Assembly (NCBI RefSeq): GCF_014201775.1
Contig: NZ_JACHFG010000002.1
Coordinates: forward strand, 345,454 to 409,453
Direction: 5' to 3'
Source of the DNA: Borreliella yangtzensis
GTDB lineage: Bacteria > Spirochaetota > Spirochaetia > Borreliales > Borreliaceae
DNA: 64,000 nt
Each line of letters opens with the position of its first letter. The stretch's first letter is position 1. Below, in pieces: positions 18,746-27,616 of the stretch. A program made the position numbers and the translations under genes. The notes beneath the pieces are model-generated. The model did not search any database, had not been told where the DNA came from, and saw only the letters and a program-made list of their open reading frames with translations.

Positions 18746-19306
18746 TTATTGATTGTGTATTAATATAATTATATTTGGAATTAAAGATAAAATAAACATT
18801 ATAAAAAAATATATTGGTTCGTTTTCTAATATTTTGATTTTAGGGTTTTTATCAAAGTTTTTTTTAATCGATGTTATTGAGATTAAAGCTATTAGTATGC
18901 CAAGTGCAGACAGAATAATCATTTCTAATCCTTCAAAAAATCCGTTGTTCTTGTCAAGTGCAAAAAATGTTATTGCAATTAAGCTGGTATTCGAAAGCAT
19001 GAAATCGTTTGAATAATTTGATTTTTTATTGTAAATAATAAGAATATCATTTAATACTTTGAATGATAATATCAGCACGTAAATTAAAATTACATAAAAA
19101 ATTGGCATTAAGAACAATAAATTGTTCCTTTCAATCAGTTTATAAATATAAAATGATATTGAATATATTAATAAAGAAGCAATTGTTATTATGATGTATT
19201 TTTTTATTAAGATTGCATTATTTTTTATTTTTATATCCTCAAATCCAACGAAGTGTATTAAAGTTAAGTTGTTAATAATTAAGTATGTAATCAAATTATT
19301 AGTCAT
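18746..19306 (-). CDS. RnfA/RnfE (NqrD/E)-like membrane protein lacking cysteines
   Basis: 186 residues with six predicted helices, the length and topology of RnfA/RnfE/NqrD/NqrE. The opening MTNNLITYLIINNLTLIHFVG matches in pattern the RnfA start, which reads ...VNNFVLVKFLGLCP. The block LSNTSLIAITFFALDKNNGFFEGL corresponds to the RnfA region with LITTNCAVLG. Both cysteines that bind the intramembrane [2Fe-2S] cluster in real RnfA are missing, and the protein has no Cys at all. It overlaps by four bases the RnfC-RnfD fusion gene upstream, which strongly supports a shared complex. Family assignment is by my reading of the pattern; a profile search would settle it. Confidence 0.72.
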   Translation of the reverse strand: MTNNLITYLIINNLTLIHFVGFEDIKIKNNAILIKKYIIITIASLLIYSISFYIYKLIERNNLLFLMPIFYVILIYVLILSFKVLNDILIIYNKKSNYSNDFMLSNTSLIAITFFALDKNNGFFEGLEMIILSALGILIALISITSIKKNFDKNPKIKILENEPIYFFIMFILSLIPNIIILIHNQ

Positions 19307-21621
19307 AATTTTATTATATCCTTTTCATTCTCGAAAGGAATTTTAAGTGCTTGTTTTTTATTTGTTTTTAAAAAATGCATTATTGTTTTAATTTTTAAGG
19401 TTAAACTGTATTTTTTTATTAAATTTGAGCTTACTTGTAAGATAAAAATAGATATTATGACTGATAAAGTTTCAAAAGGAATATAGCTTAATGTTAAAAA
19501 GTATATAGATGCCAATAGTGATCCGTAAAGTATTTGCTCAAATTTGAAGTGAGGTGTTATTTGTACTTCTGTTGCTATTGTAAATATTAAGAGCATCGGT
19601 ATTGGAGAAATAAGTAATGTCAACATATCTGAACTGATGTGGCTTAGTATTCCTATATTATGTGCTATGTATGAGATTGTCATTAAGCTTATATAAAATG
19701 ACAATGGTATTAATTTATTAATTATATATTTACCAACTATTAATAAGAGTCCAAAATAAAGTAAGATAGGAGATATTTTTTTTTCATTGTTAACTCCCAA
19801 GAGACTTTCAATATGAAATCTTGTAACAATTATGTTGAAAACGGAAAAAATTTTTTTATTTACAAAATTTTCAATTGCATCTATTTTTTTATTTTCATAT
19901 CTTGTTAAGGTATTCAAACTTTTTAAATTTTTTATGCTTGGATTTGTTTTAATTATTTCGTTCCAGGTTGGAATTATTGATATTGAGTTTTTAAGCCCTT
20001 CTTGATAAGTTTGCTTAAAACTTATTGGAAAATTTAATACAAAAAACATAAAAGAAATTAGTATGGGATTTGCTAAAAATGCTGATAGCCTTAAAAAGTA
20101 AAAAAATACTAAAAAAGAAAATAATAAGGCGGTTATTTTTAGAGTAATTTCTAAATTTAAAGGCAATATAATGCTTATTATTAAGGCATTGTAAACAAAA
20201 AAAGATAAACATTTGTAGTTAATTTTTAGCATTATTGGTATATAGATTGCTATGCTAATAAATATTAACAGCAAAGTGTCTGTCATGAATTTTGTGTTGT
20301 TTAGGAAAGAAAATATTAAACTGGGCAATAATGATAATATGATAGTAAAGTATATGTCTTTTAAGTTGTTTTCAGTATATATTATCCCATTTATTAAACT
20401 TTCATTTAGAATTTTGCTTTTAATTTCTTTTTTAACTTTATGTATTTCTTCTTCTACTTCTTTATCTGTATATTTAAATATTTTTAATTTATTGTTAGCA
20501 TCTATTTTTTTATTCTTTAAGTATGAAAAAATAATATTTTCCATTTGCAATGGTGAAAAACTGGGTATAAATAATTCTCTAATTTTGTCATATATCGACT
20601 TTTTCTTTAATATGGTGATACTATAAATATCTCTTGTTATTGGTATGTTCAATGTTTTGATTTTTATTTGATTGGCTGGGTTGTTTAAGAAAATTTCATA
20701 TTTTTTTGTATCAATTTTTTCGTTTATTATTTGACTGAAAGAGGTCCCAATTTTTACTTTCAGTATTCTGCTTTTTATTTTTTTATTTCCATTTATGGCT
20801 ACAAATTTTTCTTTATAAGGATTGTCATTTTTTATAGCAAGATTTGTGTTATATAGATCTTCAATATTTACTAATAAAATATTATTGTGGGGATTTATAT
20901 CATCTTTTGTATTTTTACTATTGTATAAAAAGTGCATTATCATTTCGTGATTTGTATAAGGATATGCATTTTTTAAAGATTTAATTTGTATTTTTCTGTT
21001 TTTAAAAATTTTTAATTTTTCCAATTCTTTTTTCAGTTCGTCTTTATTTGATATTATTGTTATTTCTTTGAATTTAAATATTTTGTCGATTATTTGGAAT
21101 CCTGAAAGAATTTCTTCTAATTTTTCTGCTATCAATGTTTCTGAAATATTTGTAAACGCATCTTTTCCATTTGTTAATAAAATCATTTTGTCTATTTTTT
21201 TACATTTGTTTATGAATTGAAATAAAGAATTTTCGTTAAACCAAGGGATTCCCAGTTGAATTAATTTTTCCAGGGTTTTTTCTCTTGAAATTTCATCTTC
21301 AATTGAGGTTTTTTCGGTTTTTATTTTTCCTTGAAATTTGATTAATGCGGATTTTAATTTTTTTCCATCTGGAAAGTTGGCTGTGTATATTTTTTCTACT
21401 ATTCCAGATATTGGAGAGTATGTGTACAGTTCTATGTTTGAATTTTTTGATAAAATTTGATTTTCTTCTATTTTTTGTTTTTCAATTATGTATATTATGG
21501 ATTTTGAATTTTCTACTTCAAGGGGTATTAATGCATATTCAGGTATTTGAATCTCATCAATGCTTAGTTCATATTTATTATATTTTTTAAAAATTGTTTT
21601 TACTTTTTTTAAGTCTGACAT
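19303..21621 (-). CDS. RnfC-RnfD fusion-like membrane protein, redox motifs lost
   Basis: 772 residues. The N-terminal half (about 1-410) follows RnfC: a biotinyl-like hairpin (IPEYALIPLEVENS ... YSPISGIVEKIYT, about 23-85), NAYPYTNHEMI (about 212) for the YPxGxE region, and NIEDLYNTNLAIKNDNPYKE (about 250-270) for the NVET segment. Residues about 430-770 are multi-pass and follow RnfD/NqrB: ESLLGVNNEKKISPILLYFG (about 605), IINKLIPLSFY, and TIATEVQITPHFKFEQILYG (about 690) for the RnfD block with FxATDPxTxP. The RnfC GGAGFP and NGAECEPY motifs, both CxxCxxCxxxC clusters and the RnfD flavin SGAT site are all absent; only two Cys are present. A redox role seems excluded; the present function is unknown. 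Confidence 0.75.
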   Translation of the reverse strand: MSDLKKVKTIFKKYNKYELSIDEIQIPEYALIPLEVENSKSIIYIIEKQKIEENQILSKNSNIELYTYSPISGIVEKIYTANFPDGKKLKSALIKFQGKIKTEKTSIEDEISREKTLEKLIQLGIPWFNENSLFQFINKCKKIDKMILLTNGKDAFTNISETLIAEKLEEILSGFQIIDKIFKFKEITIISNKDELKKELEKLKIFKNRKIQIKSLKNAYPYTNHEMIMHFLYNSKNTKDDINPHNNILLVNIEDLYNTNLAIKNDNPYKEKFVAINGNKKIKSRILKVKIGTSFSQIINEKIDTKKYEIFLNNPANQIKIKTLNIPITRDIYSITILKKKSIYDKIRELFIPSFSPLQMENIIFSYLKNKKIDANNKLKIFKYTDKEVEEEIHKVKKEIKSKILNESLINGIIYTENNLKDIYFTIILSLLPSLIFSFLNNTKFMTDTLLLIFISIAIYIPIMLKINYKCLSFFVYNALIISIILPLNLEITLKITALLFSFLVFFYFLRLSAFLANPILISFMFFVLNFPISFKQTYQEGLKNSISIIPTWNEIIKTNPSIKNLKSLNTLTRYENKKIDAIENFVNKKIFSVFNIIVTRFHIESLLGVNNEKKISPILLYFGLLLIVGKYIINKLIPLSFYISLMTISYIAHNIGILSHISSDMLTLLISPIPMLLIFTIATEVQITPHFKFEQILYGSLLASIYFLTLSYIPFETLSVIISIFILQVSSNLIKKYSLTLKIKTIMHFLKTNKKQALKIPFENEKDIIKL

Positions 21622-21628
21622 TAGTTAT

Positions 21629-23098
21629 TTATCCTTGAATGTATTTTTTATAGGTTTTTTCATTTATGTTTAAAAGAATTGTAAATCTTATTGCTTTAAA
21701 TAGGAATAGCAATACAAAGAAAGGCAATGAGAATAAGAAGAGCATTTTGTAATTTTTTTTATCTGTGTTTATATTATTTTTGTTTTCTTTATATATTAAG
21801 ATCGGGGTTTTATTTCTTAAAAATAGGCTTGCAAGATCTTTTTTGAGTGTTTCATCAATAAATGATTTATCTATTTCGTAAACAATTTTAGGATTAATTT
21901 CTATCTTGTCGGTTTTGATTTCAAAGTGATTTTCTATTATATTTTTAGGAATTTTCCCATATTTAGCGTTAATATTGTATTTTAGTTCGTTTTGATAAAG
22001 AATATGGGATAGGTATCCTACAATGTTGGGTATTTCTTTATTATATCCCAGCATTATATAAATATTATTAGGATTTAAATAATCAAAATAATTTATTTTT
22101 TTACCGTAAAGGTAGCTGGTGTTTTTATAAGAATTTAGCATATAGCTTGAATAAGCGAATGGCATTAACGAGAGTGTAAATAGCATTAGATGTATTGCTA
22201 TTTTTGATTTTAAAGCTTTTTTTTCTTCTTTTTTTTTCTCTTTAATTTCGATTGGGAATAAGAATGTATCTTTGAAATTGCTTTCTGTTTTGATCCAGCT
22301 GAAAATTAAAAAAATGCAAAGGGCTGGTATTGCAGTAAATACAATAAAAGTTGGATCAATATTTGTAGTAAAAAAGGTCATTATTATAATGAAATACAGA
22401 GTTGTGAATATAAATAAAAATAATAAGTGTTTTATTTTTGTTATTAGTGTTAAAAAATTTATTTCTTTTAAATATATTTTATTGTAATTTTTGTTAAAAT
22501 TATTGATTATTGAAAATAACAAATAAGAGAGAACTGTAAATGGATAAAAATACAATATTTCTTTACTTATTATAAAAGTAAGAGATGAAATTAGTAGAAA
22601 AATTAAAGTAAATATAGAATTTGCTGGGTCTAAAAAAATTAATAAGATTATTATGATTAAAAATATTGCGCTTGAAATAAAATTAATCTTTGTTTTGTAG
22701 TCAAGAGAATGCATGTCAACATTAATATCGAGATCTTTTTTTAATTTTTTAAAATCTATAGTTTTGAATCTGTTTTCAACATAAAGAAGTTTTTTATGTT
22801 CTATATTAAAAAGATTGGGGAGTTTTTTTAAAAATATATTTTTTCTTAGGTCAAGATTGTTGAGTTTGGTTGCCTCATGTATTGTAATTTTTTTATTTTC
22901 GGGGAAATCTAAAATGTCAATTTTTGTTGTGTATTCTGAGATTGTTTTGTATCCCAGTGAATTTATATATGCATTAGCATTTTTTAGATCAGTTTCGTTT
23001 GTAAAATATAAAGGTTTGTAATCTCCAAATTGAGCGATATTGCAGGAATTGATAAGTGGTATTGTTATAATTAAACATAAAAAATTTAAAAAACGCAC
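21629..23098 (-). CDS. multi-pass membrane protein, possible lipoprotein signal, function unknown
   Basis: 489 residues, not recognised. The N-terminus (MRFLNFLCLIITIPLINSCN) is a signal-type helix ending in a lipobox-like LINSC, so residue 19 may be a lipidated Cys. A periplasmic stretch of about 115 residues follows, then a cluster of helices (about 135-275), another helix at about 300-318, a second periplasmic domain of about 130 residues, and a final helix at about 450-470. It lies 7 bases upstream of the RnfC-RnfD-like gene, so it probably belongs to the same membrane module. I see no similarity to RnfG or RnfB (no CxxCxxC, no flavinylation motif). Confidence 0.7.
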   Translation of the reverse strand: MRFLNFLCLIITIPLINSCNIAQFGDYKPLYFTNETDLKNANAYINSLGYKTISEYTTKIDILDFPENKKITIHEATKLNNLDLRKNIFLKKLPNLFNIEHKKLLYVENRFKTIDFKKLKKDLDINVDMHSLDYKTKINFISSAIFLIIIILLIFLDPANSIFTLIFLLISSLTFIISKEILYFYPFTVLSYLLFSIINNFNKNYNKIYLKEINFLTLITKIKHLLFLFIFTTLYFIIIMTFFTTNIDPTFIVFTAIPALCIFLIFSWIKTESNFKDTFLFPIEIKEKKKEEKKALKSKIAIHLMLFTLSLMPFAYSSYMLNSYKNTSYLYGKKINYFDYLNPNNIYIMLGYNKEIPNIVGYLSHILYQNELKYNINAKYGKIPKNIIENHFEIKTDKIEINPKIVYEIDKSFIDETLKKDLASLFLRNKTPILIYKENKNNINTDKKNYKMLFLFSLPFFVLLFLFKAIRFTILLNINEKTYKKYIQG

Positions 23099-23116
23099 TA
23101 TTTATTTTTTCCTATG

Positions 23117-23578
23117 CTATAAATAGCATACAATATATGCAGAGATTATCCCTATTATTATGCCCGTTAAAACCTCTTTTTTTTTGTGCCCTTTTACTAC
23201 TTTTATTTTTGTTGTGTCAATTTTTATTTCTTTTTTTAATTTTTCTGATAATGCGTTCAAATATTCCGCTTGAACCCCAGACATATATCTTACTCCAAAA
23301 GAATCTCTTATTGTAATAAGGGCAAAGGCAAGAGCTATTATAAAATTTGTACCTACTCCTTCAGTTAATGCAATTGAAGTTGAAAGAGCAGTAACTGTTG
23401 ATGAATGACTGCTTGGCATGCCTCCTGTTTCTAGAAAAATTTTTTTTAAAAGGTGAGCTGGAGCTAGTTTTAACTTTCTTGTTTTTACGGTTTGGATGCC
23501 ATATTTAATTACTTGAGCAGAAATTCCTGATACAAGACAAGATAAAAAAAGGTCATTAGTAAGCAATGCCATTATCAT
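23117..23578 (-). CDS. divergent PAP2 family (DUF212) membrane protein
   Basis: 153 residues of the divergent PAP2 (acid phosphatase/vanadium haloperoxidase related) family. Signatures: GGMPSSHSSTVTALSTSIA (about 52-70), IRDSFGVRYMSGVQAEYLN (about 89-107) and KGHKKKEVLTGIIIGII (about 128-144), in the order seen in YuiD-type proteins. About four hydrophobic helices. Likely a membrane phosphatase acting on lipid phosphates, substrate unknown. The start is ATG 23578 after AAAGGAGG with 8-base spacing. Confidence 0.85.
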   Translation of the reverse strand: MIMALLTNDLFLSCLVSGISAQVIKYGIQTVKTRKLKLAPAHLLKKIFLETGGMPSSHSSTVTALSTSIALTEGVGTNFIIALAFALITIRDSFGVRYMSGVQAEYLNALSEKLKKEIKIDTTKIKVVKGHKKKEVLTGIIIGIISAYIVCYL

Positions 23579-23594
23579 TTATTAAGCCTCCTTT

Positions 23595-24833
23595 TTATAT
23601 TGCGAATTTGCCATCTTTTAATATTGTGTATTCTTTTCCACTTTTGTCTACTCCAATGACATTTAAGTCGTCGCTTCCGATCATTAAGTCTGTGTGTATT
23701 AATGAAACATTGCATCCGTAATTTAGTTTATCAGTGTCGGTTTTTAAATCTTCTTCGTTGCTTAAACAAGATGGATATGCAGCCCCTAGTGCTATGTGGC
23801 AACTTGCATTTTCATCGTATAATGTGCTGTAAAAAATAAGATTGCTTTGATAAATAGGAGAACTGCTATCAACTAGTGCCACTTCTCCTATATATTTTGC
23901 TTGTATATCGGTTTCGATGTGGGATTTTAATATTTCTTTTTGTTTCTCATCATCACAGCCAAAGTCAACAACTTTTCCATTTTCGAATTTTAACCATATT
24001 CCATATATTAGTGTTCCAAGTACCATGGCAGGGCGAGTGGCATACACAATTCCTGTTGTTTTTTTATAGTTTGGAGTTGTAAAAACTTCTTCTGTTGGCA
24101 TGTTGGCATTAAATTCTATTTCTGTTCCTTTAATTTTTTCGCTTCCGCCTGTCCATAGAGAAGTTTCAAGCAGATATACTTCCAAGTTTGTTTTTTCGTT
24201 TTTAAAAATTACCTTTTCCAGATTAAGTTCATTTAATATTTTGCATCTTTTGTGAAGCTTTTCACCATGAGATTCCCATTCTTTTATTGGATTTTCATTG
24301 TCAAGTAGCAATATTTTCTTTTGTATTTTGAAAAATTCTTCTAAAGTTTTATTTTCTTCTTTTTTATTTAAAACTTTGGAAGCCCATTTTGGACCTGGTG
24401 AGCAAACAACACACCAAGCCATTTCGTTGCTCATTATTGCTTGCGATAAAGTTTTACTTGCCAGACTTAAGGCTTTTTGGTAAATTGACATTTTTTGACC
24501 AATGTTTCTCTGTAAGTCTTCAAAATTTTCTGTATCATCGACGCTTATTCTTGCCCATTTATCTTGAACCATTTCTTCTAAAAAGGCCTTTTCGGCATTT
24601 GGAAGAAATTCTAAGCTTTCTTCTTGTGAAAATTTTAATCTTGATTTCAAAATATCAATGTCTTTAATATTTAGCTTGACATACTTAGCTCCGTGTTCAT
24701 AAGCTTTTTTTGCTAATATTTTCAAAAAATTGTAATTTTCGATTGATCCTTGAATTAAAACACACTGATTTTTTTGCAAATTAATTCCTTTTAAAATTAT
24801 AAGTTCTGCGTATTTTATTAAATCTTTCTCCAT
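23595..24833 (-). CDS. M29-family aminopeptidase (AmpS/PepS type)
   Basis: Thermophilic-type metallo-aminopeptidase (family M29), 412 residues, the family length. It releases N-terminal amino acids from peptides in the cytoplasm, useful for an organism that imports oligopeptides and makes few amino acids. Metal and active-site segments are visible: ANMPTEEVFTTPNYKKTTGI (about 245-264), CHIALGAAYPS (about 343), YGCNVSLIHTDLMIGSDDLN (about 371-390). GGAGG five bases before the ATG is a strong ribosome site. It lies 9 bases after the HAD gene. Confidence 0.92.
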   Translation of the reverse strand: MEKDLIKYAELIILKGINLQKNQCVLIQGSIENYNFLKILAKKAYEHGAKYVKLNIKDIDILKSRLKFSQEESLEFLPNAEKAFLEEMVQDKWARISVDDTENFEDLQRNIGQKMSIYQKALSLASKTLSQAIMSNEMAWCVVCSPGPKWASKVLNKKEENKTLEEFFKIQKKILLLDNENPIKEWESHGEKLHKRCKILNELNLEKVIFKNEKTNLEVYLLETSLWTGGSEKIKGTEIEFNANMPTEEVFTTPNYKKTTGIVYATRPAMVLGTLIYGIWLKFENGKVVDFGCDDEKQKEILKSHIETDIQAKYIGEVALVDSSSPIYQSNLIFYSTLYDENASCHIALGAAYPSCLSNEEDLKTDTDKLNYGCNVSLIHTDLMIGSDDLNVIGVDKSGKEYTILKDGKFAI

Positions 24834-24842
24834 TTATTCCTC

Positions 24843-25724
24843 CTAAATAGGTTCTTCTAAAACATTCTCATTAATGTAATTTGCAACAGCTTCTTCATCA
24901 TTTGTTCCTATTATTTCTAAGTAAGGTAGCATTTCTTTTAATCTATAATTTGCATTTCCCATTAGCAATCCCTTTTTTACATTTTTTAGCATGTCGGCAT
25001 CATTAAACCCATCTCCAAAAGCTATGGTGTCGCTCAAATCAATGTTGATAGTTTTAAGAACTTCTTTTAATGCATTTCCTTTTGAGACTTTATGATCTAC
25101 AATTTCTAATGAATTTGGAGTAGAAAGATATGCATTTATTTCTCCTTTGCATTTCTCTAAAATCATCATTTCATATTCTATTAGGCTCTCTTCTTTGCCA
25201 GCTAATATTATTTTTGCAACATTTTCAAAATTTTTAAGCTCACTAAAGTCTTTAATCTCTTTAATTTTGCCGATTGGGCTGACTATTTCATGTCCTAGGA
25301 TATTGGATTCTTTTTTAAGTTCTTGGCATTGATTGATTGCAATTTTAGTCTTGATGTCAATATTTAATTGGTCGTCGTGTTGATCTGCTTTATGTAAAAA
25401 ATGAGGTATATGGCTAAACTTCTCTTCTCTTAAATTTAAAATCTTTTTTACCACTTCAGGAGATAAATTATGACTTTTTATTAATTTCCATTCTTGGTTG
25501 TAAACTTTTGCTCCGTTTAATGTAATGAAAAATGAAACTTGCAGTTGGTCTATTAATTTTGTAATTTGAATAATTTCATTCTTACTTCTTCCTGTTGCTA
25601 TTATAAACTTCTTTTTTTCTTTTGTTAATTTTTTAATTACAAGTTCTGTAAAGGCTCCAACATAGCTTTTTGATAATAAAAGAGTGCCGTCAAGATCAGA
25701 GGCAACCGCTTTGATATTTTTCAT
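24843..25724 (-). CDS. Cof-type HAD phosphatase
   Basis: 293-residue HAD-superfamily hydrolase of the Cof/YidA type, likely dephosphorylating small metabolites such as sugar phosphates or cofactors. Motif I SDLDGTLL (residues 9-16) has both catalytic Asp residues. Motif II is ATGRS (about 43), motif III Lys is in DHKVSKGNALKE (about 210), and motif IV is FGDGFNDADML (about 238). The cap is C2B-like. It is the first gene of the long minus-strand run, with AAAGGAT before the ATG and an extended -10 promoter upstream. Substrate cannot be predicted. Confidence 0.9.
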   Translation of the reverse strand: MKNIKAVASDLDGTLLLSKSYVGAFTELVIKKLTKEKKKFIIATGRSKNEIIQITKLIDQLQVSFFITLNGAKVYNQEWKLIKSHNLSPEVVKKILNLREEKFSHIPHFLHKADQHDDQLNIDIKTKIAINQCQELKKESNILGHEIVSPIGKIKEIKDFSELKNFENVAKIILAGKEESLIEYEMMILEKCKGEINAYLSTPNSLEIVDHKVSKGNALKEVLKTINIDLSDTIAFGDGFNDADMLKNVKKGLLMGNANYRLKEMLPYLEIIGTNDEEAVANYINENVLEEPI

Positions 25725-25756
25725 ATTTTATCCTTTAGGAGTTAATTTCAAGCTAA

Positions 25757-25765
25757 ATTATATCA
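25757..25765 (-). promoter_or_regulatory. extended -10 promoter of the 13-gene minus-strand run
   Basis: Minus-strand TGATATAAT (25765-25757) is a consensus extended -10. Start near 25750 gives a leader of about 25 bases to the HAD gene. No further convincing promoter was noticed before 11173, though internal ones cannot be excluded. Confidence 0.6.
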
Positions 25766-25797
25766 AAATTTTTTTTTTTTTTAAATTGATAATTATT

Positions 25798-25806
25798 TGG
25801 TATACT
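25798..25806 (+). promoter_or_regulatory. extended -10 promoter of the pepP operon
   Basis: TGGTATACT (25798-25806) is an extended -10 preceded by a 14-base T-run (25769-25782). Start near 25813 leaves about 25 bases before the TTG start codon. It is back to back with the HAD promoter. Confidence 0.55.
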
Positions 25807-25837
25807 AGTATTAGTAGACTGTATAAAGGGGATTTTT

Positions 25838-27616
25838 TTGGATATTAATAAAAGATTAGCTTTGCTTAGAGATTATATGAGGAAAAATGAAGTTGATGCT
25901 TATTTAGTAGCAGGGTATGATCCTCATTTTAGTGAATATTCTCATGAAAGGTATAATACTCGTGAGTTTATAACAGGCTTTTCTGGTAGCTTTGGTATAG
26001 TAATTGTATCATTATCTAAAGCTGTTCTGTTTACAGATGGTAGGTATTTTTTACAGGCCAATCAAGAACTCAAGGGAACTGAAGTTGAATTAATAAAGCT
26101 TGGAGTAAGAGGATCCCCTGATATTTTTAAGTATATAAATTTGAATTTTCAAGGATTAAAGCTTGGGATTTACTCTGATGAGAGCAGCATAAAGTTTTAT
26201 AAAGAACTGTCTGAAAAATGTAAAAATACATATATCAAGGTTTTAAATCAGGATCTAATTGATTTAATTTGGGAATCTAGACCCCAACTTGAGTTTAATC
26301 ATATAGTTGAATTGATTGATGCTGAGAAGAATAATAAAAGGTCTAAAAAAATTGAATCTATTTATTTAACTTTAGAAAAGAATTTGGCAAATTTTTATGT
26401 TATTACTGCTCTTGATGAGATTGCTTGGGTATTGAATTTAAGAGGATCAGATGTTAAAAAATCAGCATTGTTTTATTCGTTTCTTTTAATATCTAGGAAT
26501 AAGGATTGGAAAAACGTTCTTTTTATTGATCCAAAAAAACTTGATTTAAGTGTTAAAGAAACGCTTGAAATGGAAAATTTTGAAATAGAGCCCTACAGTA
26601 ATTTTTACTGTTTTTTGGATCGAATAAAGGATAAAGGCAAATTTTTTGTTTCATTTTATACTAATGTTAGTGTCTTAAAAGTTCTTGGTGAGGCTAATAT
26701 TATTTTGGGAGAAAGCATTATAGGTAGCCTTAAGGCAGTAAAAACCGATTATGAACTTCTTAAGATGAAAGAAGCGCATGTTATTGATGCTATTGGCTTG
26801 ATTAAATTTTTACGTAAATTTAAAAGTTTAAGTAATGTTGAATTGGCTGAATTAGATGAAATAGACATTGCTGATATGCTTTTGCATTTTAGAAAATTAA
26901 ATGAAAAATTTTTCAGCTCTAGTTTTGATTCAATAGTTGGTTTTAAAGAAAATGGAGCTCTTCCGCATTATAAGCCTAAAAAAGGCAAAAAAATAAATTC
27001 CAATGGTCTTCTTTTGATTGATTCTGGGGGTTCTTATTTTGGACTTGGCACGACAGATGTTACAAGAGTTTTTCTGATAGGGAATGCTTCTAGCGAAGAA
27101 AAACATGACTATACCTTGGTTCTTAAGGCTTTCATTAGTCTTGCGTCTTTAAAGTTTCCATATGGATCTTCCGGAGCGTTTCTTGATGGAATTTGTAGAT
27201 TGCCGCTTTTAAAAAATGAATTAAATTTTATTCATGGCACAGGACATGGTGTTGGATTTTTTCTTAATGTTCATGAACTTCCAGTTTCGATTAGTCCCAA
27301 TTCTAGTTATTCGTTTAAAGGATCTGAGGTGGCTTCAATTGAACCCGGACTTTATCGAACATTTAGTCATGGAATAAGGATTGAAAATTTAGTTTTTGTA
27401 AAGCAGGCTTTTATAAATGACTTTGGATCTTTTTTAGAGTTTGAAAATTTAACTCTTGTTCCTTTTGAAAAAGAATTAATAGTAAAAGAAATGCTCTCAG
27501 AAGATGAGTTAAATTATATTAACAATTATCATGAATGTATATTTTTAACCTTAAAAGAGCATTTTAATGATGAAGGGGATTTGGAATTTTTAGCAAAACT
27601 GACAAGTAGAATATGA
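25838..27616 (+). CDS. pepP: Xaa-Pro aminopeptidase (M24B)
   Basis: Removes N-terminal residues preceding proline; cytoplasmic metallopeptidase of the M24B family. 592 residues, with the three-domain layout of the long aminopeptidase P1 type. Metal ligands are in LLIDSGGSYFGLGTTDVTR (about 388-407, two Asp), HGTGHGVGFFLNVHE (about 467-481, His), SIEPGLYR (about 503, Glu) and GIRIENLV (about 514, Glu). The substrate-pocket HGTGHGVG is intact. The start is TTG at 25838, 6 bases after AAAGGGG. It overlaps the next gene by four bases. Confidence 0.95.
   Translation: MDINKRLALLRDYMRKNEVDAYLVAGYDPHFSEYSHERYNTREFITGFSGSFGIVIVSLSKAVLFTDGRYFLQANQELKGTEVELIKLGVRGSPDIFKYINLNFQGLKLGIYSDESSIKFYKELSEKCKNTYIKVLNQDLIDLIWESRPQLEFNHIVELIDAEKNNKRSKKIESIYLTLEKNLANFYVITALDEIAWVLNLRGSDVKKSALFYSFLLISRNKDWKNVLFIDPKKLDLSVKETLEMENFEIEPYSNFYCFLDRIKDKGKFFVSFYTNVSVLKVLGEANIILGESIIGSLKAVKTDYELLKMKEAHVIDAIGLIKFLRKFKSLSNVELAELDEIDIADMLLHFRKLNEKFFSSSFDSIVGFKENGALPHYKPKKGKKINSNGLLLIDSGGSYFGLGTTDVTRVFLIGNASSEEKHDYTLVLKAFISLASLKFPYGSSGAFLDGICRLPLLKNELNFIHGTGHGVGFFLNVHELPVSISPNSSYSFKGSEVASIEPGLYRTFSHGIRIENLVFVKQAFINDFGSFLEFENLTLVPFEKELIVKEMLSEDELNYINNYHECIFLTLKEHFNDEGDLEFLAKLTSRI

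Noticed and set aside
25769..25782. 14-base T-run as a terminator
   Set aside because: It lies between divergent promoters with no stem; more likely an upstream promoter element or plain AT bias.
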